64,000 nucleotides of DNA from Chrysoporthe austroafricana (taxonomy: Eukaryota > Ascomycota > Sordariomycetes > Diaporthales > Cryphonectriaceae), in NCBI GenBank assembly GCA_001051155.2, contig JYIP02000001.1, positions 4,464,001 to 4,528,000 of the forward strand, given 5' to 3'. The number at the start of each line of letters is the position of its first letter. Position 1 is the stretch's first letter. Below are positions 14,303-24,343 of the stretch, one piece after another. The position numbers and the translations under genes are program-made. Under the pieces are notes generated by a model. That model made no database searches. It saw only the letters and a program-made list of their open reading frames with translations, and was not told the DNA's origin.

Positions 14303-14715
14303 TGTTATAAATGCTGCAGTAGATCCTAAGACGTACTGTAAAGTCAAGGGGTTTATGCTAATAAGAGCGATACCAAATACGGGTCTTGAGCTTCAGGACG
14401 GGTTCATTTATATATCGCAATATTCATAAGCCAATGCGGCTATCAATAGTAAAGTCCAATTGATACTTAGATTGATAACTAAAGAATTATCTATTTATCC
14501 GGCTGGTAATTCTCCTAGCCTTATATATCTAATCCTTTAGTTTCTGGCTTATAGTTGCTTACTGGAACTCGCTACTGCTTACCGAATCCCGGTAAGCTAG
14601 GCTAAGCCTTAATAACCCTAACTCTAGATTACGTAATCTTTGCGGGGTATGCCTCCCTATTATCTGGCCTGGGTTCTGTTTAGGGTTTCTTTCGTTTGCA
14701 CGTTAGTTTATAATA
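14303..14715 (-). repeat. Left (3') LTR of B1
   Basis: 413 bp. Starts TGTTATAAA, ends GTTTATAATA (ancestral GTTTATAACA), giving inverted TG..CA ends. Contains a CCCTAAC-like stretch that is part of the LTR, not a telomere. Carries 136 bp (within about 14,425-14,570) that the right LTR lacks. Confidence 0.9.
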
Positions 14716-14728
14716 TTATCCCCTTTCT
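14716..14728 (-). other. Polypurine tract of B1
   Basis: On the minus strand AGAAAGGGGATAA abuts the 3' LTR, the position where plus-strand DNA synthesis is primed in LTR elements. B4 has a similar tract (GGAAAAAGATAA) directly before its 3' LTR at 36,164. Confidence 0.7.
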
Positions 14729-14911
14729 ATCGGGTATTATCCCCAATACTATTCCGTAAGTGCCCTTGTACGGTAGTCTTTTTTTTACGCCTTCCTAATT
14801 AAGATATCTTACAGAGTTATCAAGTTTCGTAATCCCGTATTTACTCTTTCTTCTAAGAGCCTTGCCCGTTTTAAGCGATTTTCATTTATCGAGTCCCGGG
14901 AATACGAAATT

Positions 14912-15453
14912 ATGCCTTGTTCTTTTTGTTTTGAAAAAGGCTTGTCGTATCGTATAGTGGACGGGGTTAAGAGTTGTTCCAATTGCACGAAAAGGGGGCG
15001 TTCTTGCGATACCGAACGGGTTCCGTTATCGTTTCGTAAGTTTCCTTCTAACCTGTTTCCCTTATTCTCTTTCCTGATCCTGCTATAGTATTACGAATTA
15101 CCGATAAATTGTCCCGGATCGATAGTTGTAAGGTTAAGGAAAAGGGGCGGCTTCTAGAGTTCTAGTCTCGCATAATCGAATCTTTGGCTCGTTTTGCGTG
15201 GCTAAAGAAATAATGCCGCTTCTTTCAAGAGAAGGGGATAAAGTTAATAAACCAAGGTCTGGAAAAGGAAAAACGTAGCCGTATGGCTGTCGAAATGCAG
15301 GCAGTAGTTTCTGAAGAATCCGCGGCTGCTATCGCCAATCCTTCTTTTAGTAGTTTTGACTGGAATTCCGTAAGTATCGGTAATTCTGTAATGGACTAGT
15401 CTGGTTTTTTGGGTAAGGCTGGTTCCTGTCCTGAATCCGGGCAATTTTCTTAA
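14912..15453 (+). pseudogene. Antisense Zn2Cys6-like coiled-coil ORF of chromovirus B1 (RIP-broken)
   Basis: The ORF reads opposite to gag-pol, between the chromodomain end and the 3' LTR. ATG at 14,912, exon 14,912-15,035, a 53 bp intron 15,036-15,088 (GTAAGT...CTATAG), exon 15,089-15,453; 163 codons including the final stop. The N-terminus has Cys at residues 3, 6, 22, 25 and 32, and Tyr at 13 where the spacing expects Cys. This is C-x2-C-x6-(C)-x8-C-x2-C-x6-C, the spacing of the fungal GAL4-type Zn2Cys6 cluster; Tyr13 is one G-to-A step from Cys. A charged, Lys/Glu/Leu-rich helix-like segment follows, then an acidic/Ser tail. Three in-frame stops (TAG, TAA, TAG) are all one transition from Gln codons. 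I recall many similar small predicted proteins in Sordariomycete proteomes; their function is unknown to me. Splice sites are inferred. Confidence 0.65.
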
Positions 15454-15539
15454 GTAATTCGGGTAAATAGAGCCTTTATAAGCTTATTCTTTTTCGTTAT
15501 TATTTGCCCAGGTAGTCCGCTAATATTCGGGGTACATTT

Positions 15540-18500
15540 TGTAAATTGAATTTGGGTTCCTATAAATTCTTACTTGCCGGGTAGCCTTTCTATTTGATAA
15601 AGTATTCAGGATCGTAATCTGGTTTGCGATACTTAAGGATTTGTTCGATTTCGTATTTTAGCTCGTTACTTTCGACTTGGATACTTTTGTCTATTTTGGT
15701 TAATTTTGGTATTAGTTCGAAAAGCGAGATATGGAATATCGGATAGATTCTTATTCTATAGGGTAATGCAAATTCAAAATTGATATCTGAGATTTTCCTT
15801 AGGATCTTGAATAGTTCCAATTTCTTATAATCCAGTAAATAAGAGGGTTTTATTATTTTAATATAATCTTTTTGTCGAATAAAGTAGACTTTATCTCCTT
15901 CTTGTAAGATTAGTCCTTTAATCTTTTTGGAATTGGCATATTTTGTTATTCTTTCTTGTACGAACTTTAATTCTTTCTGGAATTCTTTTTGAACTTTCTT
16001 AATTTTTCTGATTTGTTTGTTTGCAGCTTCTGCATTTGCTCCTAATATCTTGTTATAATAGGCTATCGGGTTATAGCTATAGAGTGCGTAAAATAGTAAT
16101 TTTTTCGTTATGCTTATATCTATACTATTATATACAAATTGCGCTAGGGGTAAGAGGTTAACCTAATTATCCTATTCGTAGTTTATATAGTATTGTAAAT
16201 ATTATTTGATAATCTGGTTAATTCTTTCCGTTTGTCCGTCCGTTTATAAGTAGAATGCTATAGATATTTTCTATTATATTCCGAATAGCTTTATAAGTAA
16301 GGTTTAAAAGTTTAATACGAACTTTCTATCTCTATCGGAAATAATTTCTTTGGGCATACCGTAATTGGCTATAACCGTTCGGAAAAACGTATATGCGAAT
16401 TCTTTCGCTATACTGCTTTCTTTATATAATAGGAAGTAAGCATATTTGCTCAGTTTGCAAACTATTACTAGAATGCTATTATATTGTACTCTAATTAAGG
16501 GTTTTCGTAAAAAAAGTAATTTTATAATAAAGTCCTAGCTAATAAATTGCCAAACCGTTTCCGGAATCGGGAATAGTTGGAATAAGCTATAAGGCTTATA
16601 GTATTCAATTTTGTTCTTCTTGCAGCTATCGCATTCTCGTAAGATTCTTTCGATTTTTCGTTTGAATCTTAACGGATTCCAGTATCTCTTGATTTTTTCG
16701 TAAGTAGCTCTAATTCCTTAGTAACCATATGCTAGTACATTATGCATAATCCTGATATATTCGTCCTGTTTTTCGGGGGTTATATTTTCAGGATTTCTTT
16801 CCCGATTTTCGATTCTGATAATTGTATTGAGTTCTCTTATTTCGTTTACCAGGCTGCCGTCTTTATCCTGCCTGAAAATATTCTGCAATTCTTTGGGTTC
16901 CGTATCCTAGTAATCTAATTATTTGCTAAGGGTATCTGCTTTGCCGTTTTCTAATCCCTTGCAATATACGATTTTTAAGTCAAACTATAAAAGGAATTCT
17001 GCTTATTTAACTTGTCGTTTATTCAAGATTTTTGTTATTATAAACGTTATCAGGTTTTTGTAATCTAAATATACTATTATTTGGTATTTTGCTCCGATTA
17101 GATAGTACTGCTATTCCTTAAATGCTTTGATAATTGCTATTAATTTTTTATCCGGGATACTATAATTAAGTTCTGGGCCGTTTAGCTTTTTTGAGAAATT
17201 GCTTACAATCCTGAGATATCCTTAATTATCTCGCTAGCCTAATTATTCGCTAAGTGCGTAATCTGATATATCGGTTTCAATTTCAAATAGTTTATTTAAG
17301 TCTGCTTCGCAAAGTATGGGTTTTGATATAATTCGTTTTTTGATTTTATCGAATGCTTCTTATGCTTCCCTAATCCATTCGAATTTGCAATCTTTTTTCG
17401 TAAGGTTTGTAAGTGGGCGTACGATCTTGCTATAATTCCAAATGAATTGCCAGTAGAAGTTAGTATAGCCGAAAAGTATTCTAACTTTCTTGGTCTTTCC
17501 TGATATAAGCCATTTTTCTACTGCTCGAACCTTATCTTTTTGCATGCTAATTTGTCCTGGTTCAATAATATAGCCTAAATAGTTAACTTTTTATTAATGA
17601 AACTAGCATTTGCTTGGTTTTATAAGAAATTTGTTATCTTATAGCGTTTGAAATACTTATTATACGTACTATTTATATAATGCAAGGTTTTTGGAATAGA
17701 TAAGGATATTATTAAAGTAAATAATAACGATAATATCCAGGTATTCGCGGAAAATATCGTTAATTATTTCTTGGAAAGATACGAATATATTAGTCAATCC
17801 AAAAGGCAAGATTATATATTCGAAATGTCCATAGCGGGTCCTGAATGCTATTTTCCAAATATTATTTTCTTTAATCCGGATATAGTAATACCTTTCTTTG
17901 AGATCTAGTATAGTAAATTATTTTGCTTTTATCAAACGATCTCGCATTTTTCCTATTAATAATAAAGGATAGCGGTTTTTGATTATAATATTATTAAGTT
18001 GCCGATAATCCATACAAAATCGTAATTTGCCGTTTTTCTTTAGAACGAACAGGATTGGGTATCTTGCTAGTAATCGTAATTTCCGTATATAGCCTCTCTT
18101 AAGGTTTTCGTCGATATATTCTTTGAATGCTTTGAGTTTTGCCTGATCAAGCTTATAAATAGGGTAGTTTTGCGGCTTTATCCTTTTTTTCAGTGGAATT
18201 TTATAGTCGAAAGGGCTATATTCGGGTAAGCCGTTATCGAATTTTCCTTGCTATAGCTTCTTGAATTCGTAATATTCCTGTAATATATTTTTGAGGTCTA
18301 GTAATAGGCTTTTTTTGTTTTCTGCGATCTGTAAGAATATAAGGTATCGCTATGCGTACTTTGCTTCGTTAGCTTTTTGTTTTTGGGGTTTTTTCGTTTT
18401 TAGTAGTTTCGGGTATTTGTTAAGTGCCGAGCCGAATTGCTTTCTGGCATATTCGTACTGTAAGAGCTATATTTCTTTATAATTCCATAATCTATATTCT

Positions 18501-19060
18501 CTCGTATTATTCCGTACCTAATTAAACCTTTATTAGTCGATAGTTATTTATAGTCTTGGTCTGTCCTTAACTTTTGTCTGGAAGTTCAAGGTATCCGTAA
18601 CCTTTCCCTATATCGTAGCTTGCCTTCCTGCTTTAAGGGTATTTATAAGCTTATTTGAGCGCATTTCGCTTATACTATCTTTAATAATTAGGTTTCTTTC
18701 TCTATTAATAATTGCAACCTTTTCAGTAAATACGGCTTATTCCTATAAAATCTGGCCAATAGTCCAATCGATTCGAAAATTATATTTTTTAAGCTAAGAT
18801 ATTCCCAAGATCAACTTATATTATGCCGTATTTGTAATATCAAAAATAACGTTTATCGTAAGGCTTTGGATTAAGATAAGTAGATAATTAGTTTCTATAT
18901 CGATTATTCCTAGGTTATACGTAACCGATTTTCTTTCTATAGTATTGAATTTATAAAGATCTTTCTTTTGCATTTAGGGAATTCGTTCCTTATTAACGAT
19001 TTCTAGCAAAATAAAATTTCCTTATATGCTATTGTCCAATAGTGCGCTATATTATTATCC
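15540..19060 (-). pseudogene. B1 pol remnant: protease, RT, RNase H, integrase, chromodomain
   Basis: Reading minus strand: aspartic protease around 19,045-18,760, where the catalytic Asp codon survives but the D-S-G-A signature reads D-N-S-I (19,025-19,036), followed by an ILGISxLKKYN-type segment. RT about 18,250-17,550 has active site YFNN instead of YLDD (17,708-17,719) and the connection text LFGYTNFYWQFI. RNase H about 17,290-16,900 includes ETDISDYALSE and ends NGKADTLSK. Integrase about 16,700-15,700 has the zinc-binding CDSCKKNK, a DF motif for the first Asp, SDRD for the second and TDGQTERINQ for the Glu, so its triad is readable. The chromodomain at about 15,690-15,540 ends YFIK-stop-KGYP, where relatives have YFIKWKGYP. 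Stops are Trp-to-stop or Gln-to-stop transitions. Confidence 0.88.
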
Positions 19061-20229
19061 TTTAATATATGCGTCCAGAATAATATATTCCTCGTTCCTT
19101 CTAGTAATAGCATATAAGGACCTCCTAATCCTAATCGGCTATTATTCTATTATAAGCGATCTTTCCCTTTTGGGGTATTTCGGGCGTTTCTCGCTGCTTA
19201 TTATGCTAGCCTTTTTGCTTAGGCATAGTTTCGCTGCCAATTCTTCTCGATTTTTTGTAGCCTATGCCAGTCTTTAGCTTTATCCTATGCATATATAGAA
19301 TATGCTATTACGTAACATTATCCTTACGTAGTTTTTCTATCGATGCATGCTCGAAAGCAGTTATTCGGTAGCCCAATATATGCATTATTGTTTTCGATAT
19401 GCAAGACTTTTCTGTATTTTCTTCTCTTTTCCGTAACGGGATAGATCAATTGGTCCTATTCCTTAAATAGGAACTAATTATATTTAATTTTCTCGCTAAA
19501 ATATATCTGGCAATTATAATAAATATAGCTAATCCAGGCAAATTCATAATAACGAAAGTATAAGTAACTAATCCTTCCGTTTTCTTGGGGTAAGCATTCG
19601 CTATTCTGAAATGGTATGCTTTGGAAGAGTTCCTTTATTATAAGCTTATAAATAATATGCTTAATTTCCGTATATTTGGATATCCATTTGCTGCAATTTT
19701 AGCAATTCTTTTGCTAATAGTAAGCTATTTTTTCTAATAATTCTTTATCGGGAACTGGAATTGGTAGGTTATCCGGCTGCCTATCGGAATATACTAATTC
19801 CTCGATAATATTGCTGGGTATCGGTAATCCTAATTGCATAATGCCGATTTCTTTTTCTATTATGCTATTCTATTATTGTTCCCGATAATAATTTAAAAGG
19901 TATTTCCCTAAATCTTCCTCGCTTTGCAAGGGCCTTTTGCTAGAGCAGTCGGAATCGCTATCCTGGATAATAATATCGTAAAGTGGGCCTTTCTTACTTA
20001 TAGCGAATTATCGTTTTCCTTAAAGCTTGCGTAAGAATTATCCTGAATTTTCCTTTTCTGAGAGATACAGTATGCAGTAATCGTAATAGCAGGCTGTCTA
20101 GCTAAGACTGCTATAATCAGGGTCCGCTATTTGCTTCAGTAAGATATTTTTGTTTAGCTAATTGGGTTCTTGCTGCCAAACGATATTAAGCTATTTCTCT
20201 AGGACTAGCTTCTATTCTCGCTTTTTTCA

Positions 20230-21190
20230 TTCCTATTAGCAATTGCGAGCGATATAATCTTTCTTACCGCAATTATAACAAGTAACCCCTTTTTATTACT
20301 TACGTATAAAGGTATTTAATTCTATAGGCCTAGTATATATAATGCCCGAATAGGCCGTATTATTCTTGCTTTTATATTAGAACTTGCGCTTTCTAGTATT
20401 TGGCTAATATCGCGAGATAGTACTGTAATTCTTTTGCCGTTATTATTATCGTTTATATAGTTTATTATCGATTCGGACTGCTTTATTAATAAATTCGCTA
20501 AATTTTTCAAGTTAGTCTTTTTTGTAAAGTTTATCTTTAATTTCTTCCTTAAGTCCTGTATAGTAAGTATCTATAAGAGATTCGTCCTTATAATCTAAGT
20601 AGGTTACGATCTGCTAGAATCTGGCCGTATAATCCGAAGCCGAACTGGTTTATCGAAATGCTTCTAGTTGCCGTATTGCAATATATCGTTTATCCGGATT
20701 TCCAAAGGTTTTAATAAAGGCCGATTCGAAATTAGCGTAATATTAGAAGATACGTTTAGTATCTTCCGAGCGAAGTTTTTCATTATTATCTAAATAGTCG
20801 CGGAAAATTAGCTCTTATTACTAGAAAGCCATTCTTTCAAGGCGACTTCTTGCGAAATCGATCTTATCGTAAATAGTCCTGAACTGGGATCCGTAATGCT
20901 TAAAATAAGCTTTGAGTTATATCAAGAAAGCCTGAAGGTTTCCTCGAATGCTTTTGTAAGGGCCGGGTTTATCGAGCTTGAAAGCTTTTGCCTATTGGAA
21001 AGCGTTAAGGCGGATAACTTTATTTTTGATTTCCTCAAGTTATTAGTATAGAGCTATATTCTATTGCTGGAATTGCTCGTTAGTAAGGACGGTTAATACC
21101 TTTTCCTGAAAGGCCTGGTTGCTGGATAAAGACGGGATCTGGGGCGCTATCGTATTCTGGGTATTGTTTAAAGGGTATATACTAGACCGA
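20230..21190 (-). pseudogene. B1 gag remnant with CCHC zinc knuckle
   Basis: The minus strand carries a gag-like region ending in a zinc knuckle at 20,280-20,239 that reads CYNCGKKDYIARNC. The normal spacing C-x2-C-x4-H-x4-C is kept, but the His position is Tyr, a single C-to-T change. Upstream, toward 21,190, is the capsid-like part with broken frames. Gag packages element RNA in cytoplasmic particles in this family. The 5' LTR begins at 21,213. Confidence 0.75.
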
Positions 21191-21212
21191 TTTCGAATAA
21201 GAGTTATCAAAA

Positions 21213-21489
21213 TATTATAAACGCTATAATAGATCCTAAGACGTACTATAGAGTTAAGGGGTTTATGCTAACAAGAGCGGTGCCAAGTACGGGTCTTGAG
21301 CTTTAGGACGGGTTTATTTATATATCGCAATGTTACTGGAACTCGCTGCTGCTTACCGAATCCCGGTAAGCTAGGCTGAGCCCTAATAACCCTAACCCTA
21401 GGTTACGTAATCTTTGCGGGGTATGCCTCCCCATTGTCTGGCCTGGGTTCTGTTTGGGGTTTCTTTCGTTTGCACGTTGGTTTATAACA
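21213..21489 (-). repeat. Right (5') LTR of B1, internally deleted
   Basis: 277 bp. Starts TATTATAAAC and ends GTTTATAACA. Matches the left LTR except for a missing 136 bp internal segment between TCGCAAT and ACTGGAACTC. Confidence 0.9.
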
Positions 21490-21494
21490 TATTA
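21490..21494. repeat. Target-site duplication of B1 (right)
   Basis: TATTA, identical to 14,298-14,302. Confidence 0.9.
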
Positions 21495-24135
21495 TCTATA
21501 ATATTAATTAATATTTTCCTAGCTATATTAGAGATATTTTATTATTTGGCTATCCGTTCTCGTAATTGGTTCCGAATATTTATTAGCTTTCGCTATTATT
21601 TTAATAAGAATTTTCGGAATTCGTATTCCGAAATATATTTAATGCTTTTGGATAAATTTGGCTAATTAAACGTTTTTATTAAGCAAAATAAATATTCAAG
21701 TCTTTAAAGCTTGAATTTTCTAAAATATCTTAAGAATATATTAGCTAGAAAATAAATATTAATATTGGAAAAATTAGCAGCCAATTACGTAACTTTCTAT
21801 ATTAGTTATGCAAGTTTACGAGATAATCTTATTATGCAATCTAATTCGAAAATATGCTATATTTCTTATTTCGCTTTAAGATATTTTTCGAAATCTTTCG
21901 TATCCTTATTTCGATTAAATCTATCGAAATATTTAATTATTAATTCTTTATCGATCCGATCCTAAATATTTCTGGCCAAATACGAATTTGGATATTCGGC
22001 TAGCTTAATAACTCGATAAATATAATAAATAAATTCTAGAATATTGCAATTATTTCGTATATCTTTCTTAGAATATTATTAAGTATTTAATAAATTCTTT
22101 GCAATTTTCCGCAATATAGAAAAATCTTTTCTTAATTATTTTTTCTATTAATTCCAATTATGCTTACGCAAAATAAAGTCTTTACGTTTTTAAAAGAATA
22201 ATATAAAATAGAATCAAATATATACTATTTTAGCTAAACAAGCAAATAAATAGAAGCTGAAATATTTAGCGCATTTTATATTTCTGGCTATATATATTTT
22301 ATACCGGTTTATAAAAGCTTAAAAGTTTTTCTAAATAATAATTTTGCTATTTATAATGAATATAACTATTAAATTAGCATAATTATTCTAATTTTCGTAA
22401 AATCGGAATCGCTTTATAATCGTATTTTTGAATTCCCTATTAATACTAACGGGCAATGCTATAAATTCAAATAAATTAAGTTAATAAGTTCGGGAATTTT
22501 TGGATTGCTTATAGCCGAATAATAGATTTCGAGAATTATTGCTTTTACTATTGCTAGAATCCGATAGATCCAGTAATTTATCTGGCTTATTAATTAATTC
22601 TTTTTGGAAATCAAAATTAATTTCAATATCCAGTTCGAAATTTAAAGATAATCTTTAATCTAATTAATTTCCTGCTTTTAATATAAATATCTGCTAGATA
22701 TATTCTCTAATATTAAGAAATGCTAATTTAATAAAGCGATATCCGTTATTAATATAATATTTCGCAGCCGAAACGGGAAAAGGTTTTTTAATAAATTCCG
22801 ATTGAAATGCTTGCATATTAAAAGCTTATTGCAATTGGAATATTTTCTTAAACCTAATGCATATTGCTTTTTCCGAAATAAAGCCATTTTAATAAATTGC
22901 TTTCATTTTGAATTATTATAGAAACTAGTCTAATAAGCCAATAACTGGAAAAGAAAAGGTTAAGTATTTCTAAAAGATAATAATAAGACTATCCGATTTT
23001 CTTTTATTTAATCTTTTTTCCTTATAATTTTCTTTCTTAAAGAATTGCAAATAATCCGATAAATCCGATTAAAACATTAGTATGCCTTTTGCTATAAAGT
23101 TTATAAGATTAACCGGGATAGCTATAATAGAATTTTATTTAAAAATATTCCGATTTTAAATTCCCATTAAAGAAAAAAAAATACGCTTATTTCCTAGAAT
23201 TAATTATTTTCTTTTGCCTTTATTTATTTTTTTTATTATAGCTGAAAAATTCCTGGATTTATTAATAAATCTAAAATTTAAATTTTCGGTTAAATATTAT
23301 AATAAATAAATATATTTAATTCCGCTATTAATATTAATATATTCAAGTATATAATATTTTCGATTTTCGATAAATTATTGCTAAATTAATTTTTCTAACG
23401 GATTTTCCGAATTATTAAATCGAAAAATATTCTTGTTTTCGTTTATTTCTATAAATATTTATTATTATTCTTTTTCCGTTATCGCTTTAGCAAGCTATCG
23501 AAATTTGCAATATTTGGAAAAATCTTTCCAGAATATATTATTCTTTCTTATTCCATTAGGATAGATTTTTATCGAAATTCGACTTTTTTCTTTCTTAAAT
23601 CTAGCGCTTAAGCAATAAAGGCTATCTTTGCTTAATTACTTATACTTTTACTTTCTATAAAGGTATATTGGCTTCTTTAAGGTTTTGTTTTGCTTTTTCG
23701 TATTGATCGGCCAAAAGTTTCTAATTAATAAAAGCGTATGCAATTTCGAAAAAGATCTTAATATCCGATATAATTTAATCCTTCCTTTTAAAATTATTTA
23801 AAGCTTATATAAACTTATATACTTAAGCAAAATGCTTGATCTTAATATAATCGATAAGCTGCAATAGTAAAATATTATTGCTAGTAATTGCTATAATGAA
23901 TTAGCAATAAATTATCGATAAATAATTATAATATTTCTTATAAGAATGTTATTTTTATAGAAGCCGATATCCTATAAGACCGATATTCTTACAGGAACCG
24001 ATACTTTACAAAACCGATACTTTTATAAAAGCCGTTATTTTATAAAACCGATATTCCTATAAGAGCTATTATTTTACAAAGCCGATAATCGAAACCCGAT
24101 TATGCAGCAAAAGCGTATAAAGCGTAGCTATTAAT
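21495..24135 (-). pseudogene. Element A 5' internal half (leader and gag-like region)
   Basis: About 2.64 kb between B1 and the 5' LTR of element A, present again at 1-2,664 and 2,872-5,506 with the same length to within a few bases. By position, first after the 5' LTR and before pol, it should hold gag. Minus-strand reading gives basic and acidic protein-like stretches with frequent RIP-type stops. I could not identify a zinc knuckle or a specific capsid motif, so the gag assignment is by location only. Confidence 0.5.
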
Positions 24136-24343
24136 TGATAGTAAATATACTGAAATATATTATGAAATATAGTTTTTCTAAGAAAGTAAATTATACTAAA
24201 AGCTTATTAGGGCATTATATAAGCCTCCCGGTAAGGGTATAGCATTTACTTAATGAATTTATTGCATATTTACTAAAGGATTTATTATAAATTTATTAAG
24301 CGAATTTATTACGAATTTACTTTGTCTATAGGTTTTGCCATTA
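24136..24343 (-). repeat. Right (5') LTR of element A
   Basis: 208 bp. Starts TGATAGTAAAT and ends GTTTTGCCATTA; pairs with 6,493-6,701 and is followed by the TSD ATAAT (24,344-24,348). Confidence 0.85.

Larger units (their letters stand above)
14303..21489 (-). mobile_element. Chromovirus B1 (Ty3/gypsy with chromodomain), complete, RIP-mutated
   Basis: 7,187 bp, bounded by LTRs (14,303-14,715; 21,213-21,489) and TSD TATTA. Minus-strand order is 5' LTR (right), gag with CCHC knuckle, protease, RT, RNase H, integrase, chromodomain, then an antisense cysteine-rich ORF and the 3' LTR (left). The purine tract AGAAAGGGGATAA (minus strand, 14,716-14,728) touches the 3' LTR as a polypurine tract should. 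It is visibly richer in GC and longer in open frames than the other copies, so it is the youngest insertion. It is still inactivated at the protease, RT and zinc-knuckle signatures. Confidence 0.92.
6493..24343 (-). mobile_element. Family-A Ty3/gypsy-type LTR retrotransposon, nearly complete, interrupted by B1
   Basis: The element has 209 and 208 bp LTRs (6,493-6,701; 24,136-24,343) and a perfect TSD ATAAT (6,488-6,492 and 24,344-24,348). Excluding B1 and one TSD (7,192 bp) it is about 10.66 kb. Read on the minus strand the order is 5' LTR, leader/gag-like region (24,135-21,495), then from 14,302 downward protease/RT/RNase H/integrase and a chromodomain-like segment (to about 9,512), then about 2.7 kb of extra sequence, then the 3' LTR. 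Conserved RT, integrase and chromodomain stretches are readable once RIP-type stops are ignored. It is dead: stops are frequent and the RT active-site Asp pair is changed to Asn-Asn. Confidence 0.85.

Noticed and set aside
14615..14635. CCCTAAC-like telomere repeat motifs (also about 21,385 and 39,106)
   Set aside because: Only one to two units, and at 14,6xx and 21,3xx they are at the same position in the paired LTRs, so they belong to the LTR and not to a chromosome end.
16300..16480. Loss of integrase activity because VDRLSK-type text reads VCKLSK
   Set aside because: That Asp is not one of the catalytic triad; the DF, SDRD and TDGQTE positions are still readable in B1.
21765..21965. Conserved plus-strand ORF present in three family-A copies (also 3,146-3,337)
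   Set aside because: Recurrence is explained by the repeat being present three times; only two copies are open, and the minus strand also reads as charged gag-like sequence.
6493..24343. Giant cargo-carrying element (Starship-like) as an explanation for the large insertion
   Set aside because: No tyrosine recombinase (DUF3435) or cargo genes; LTRs, TSD and pol order show a retrotransposon with a nested second one.
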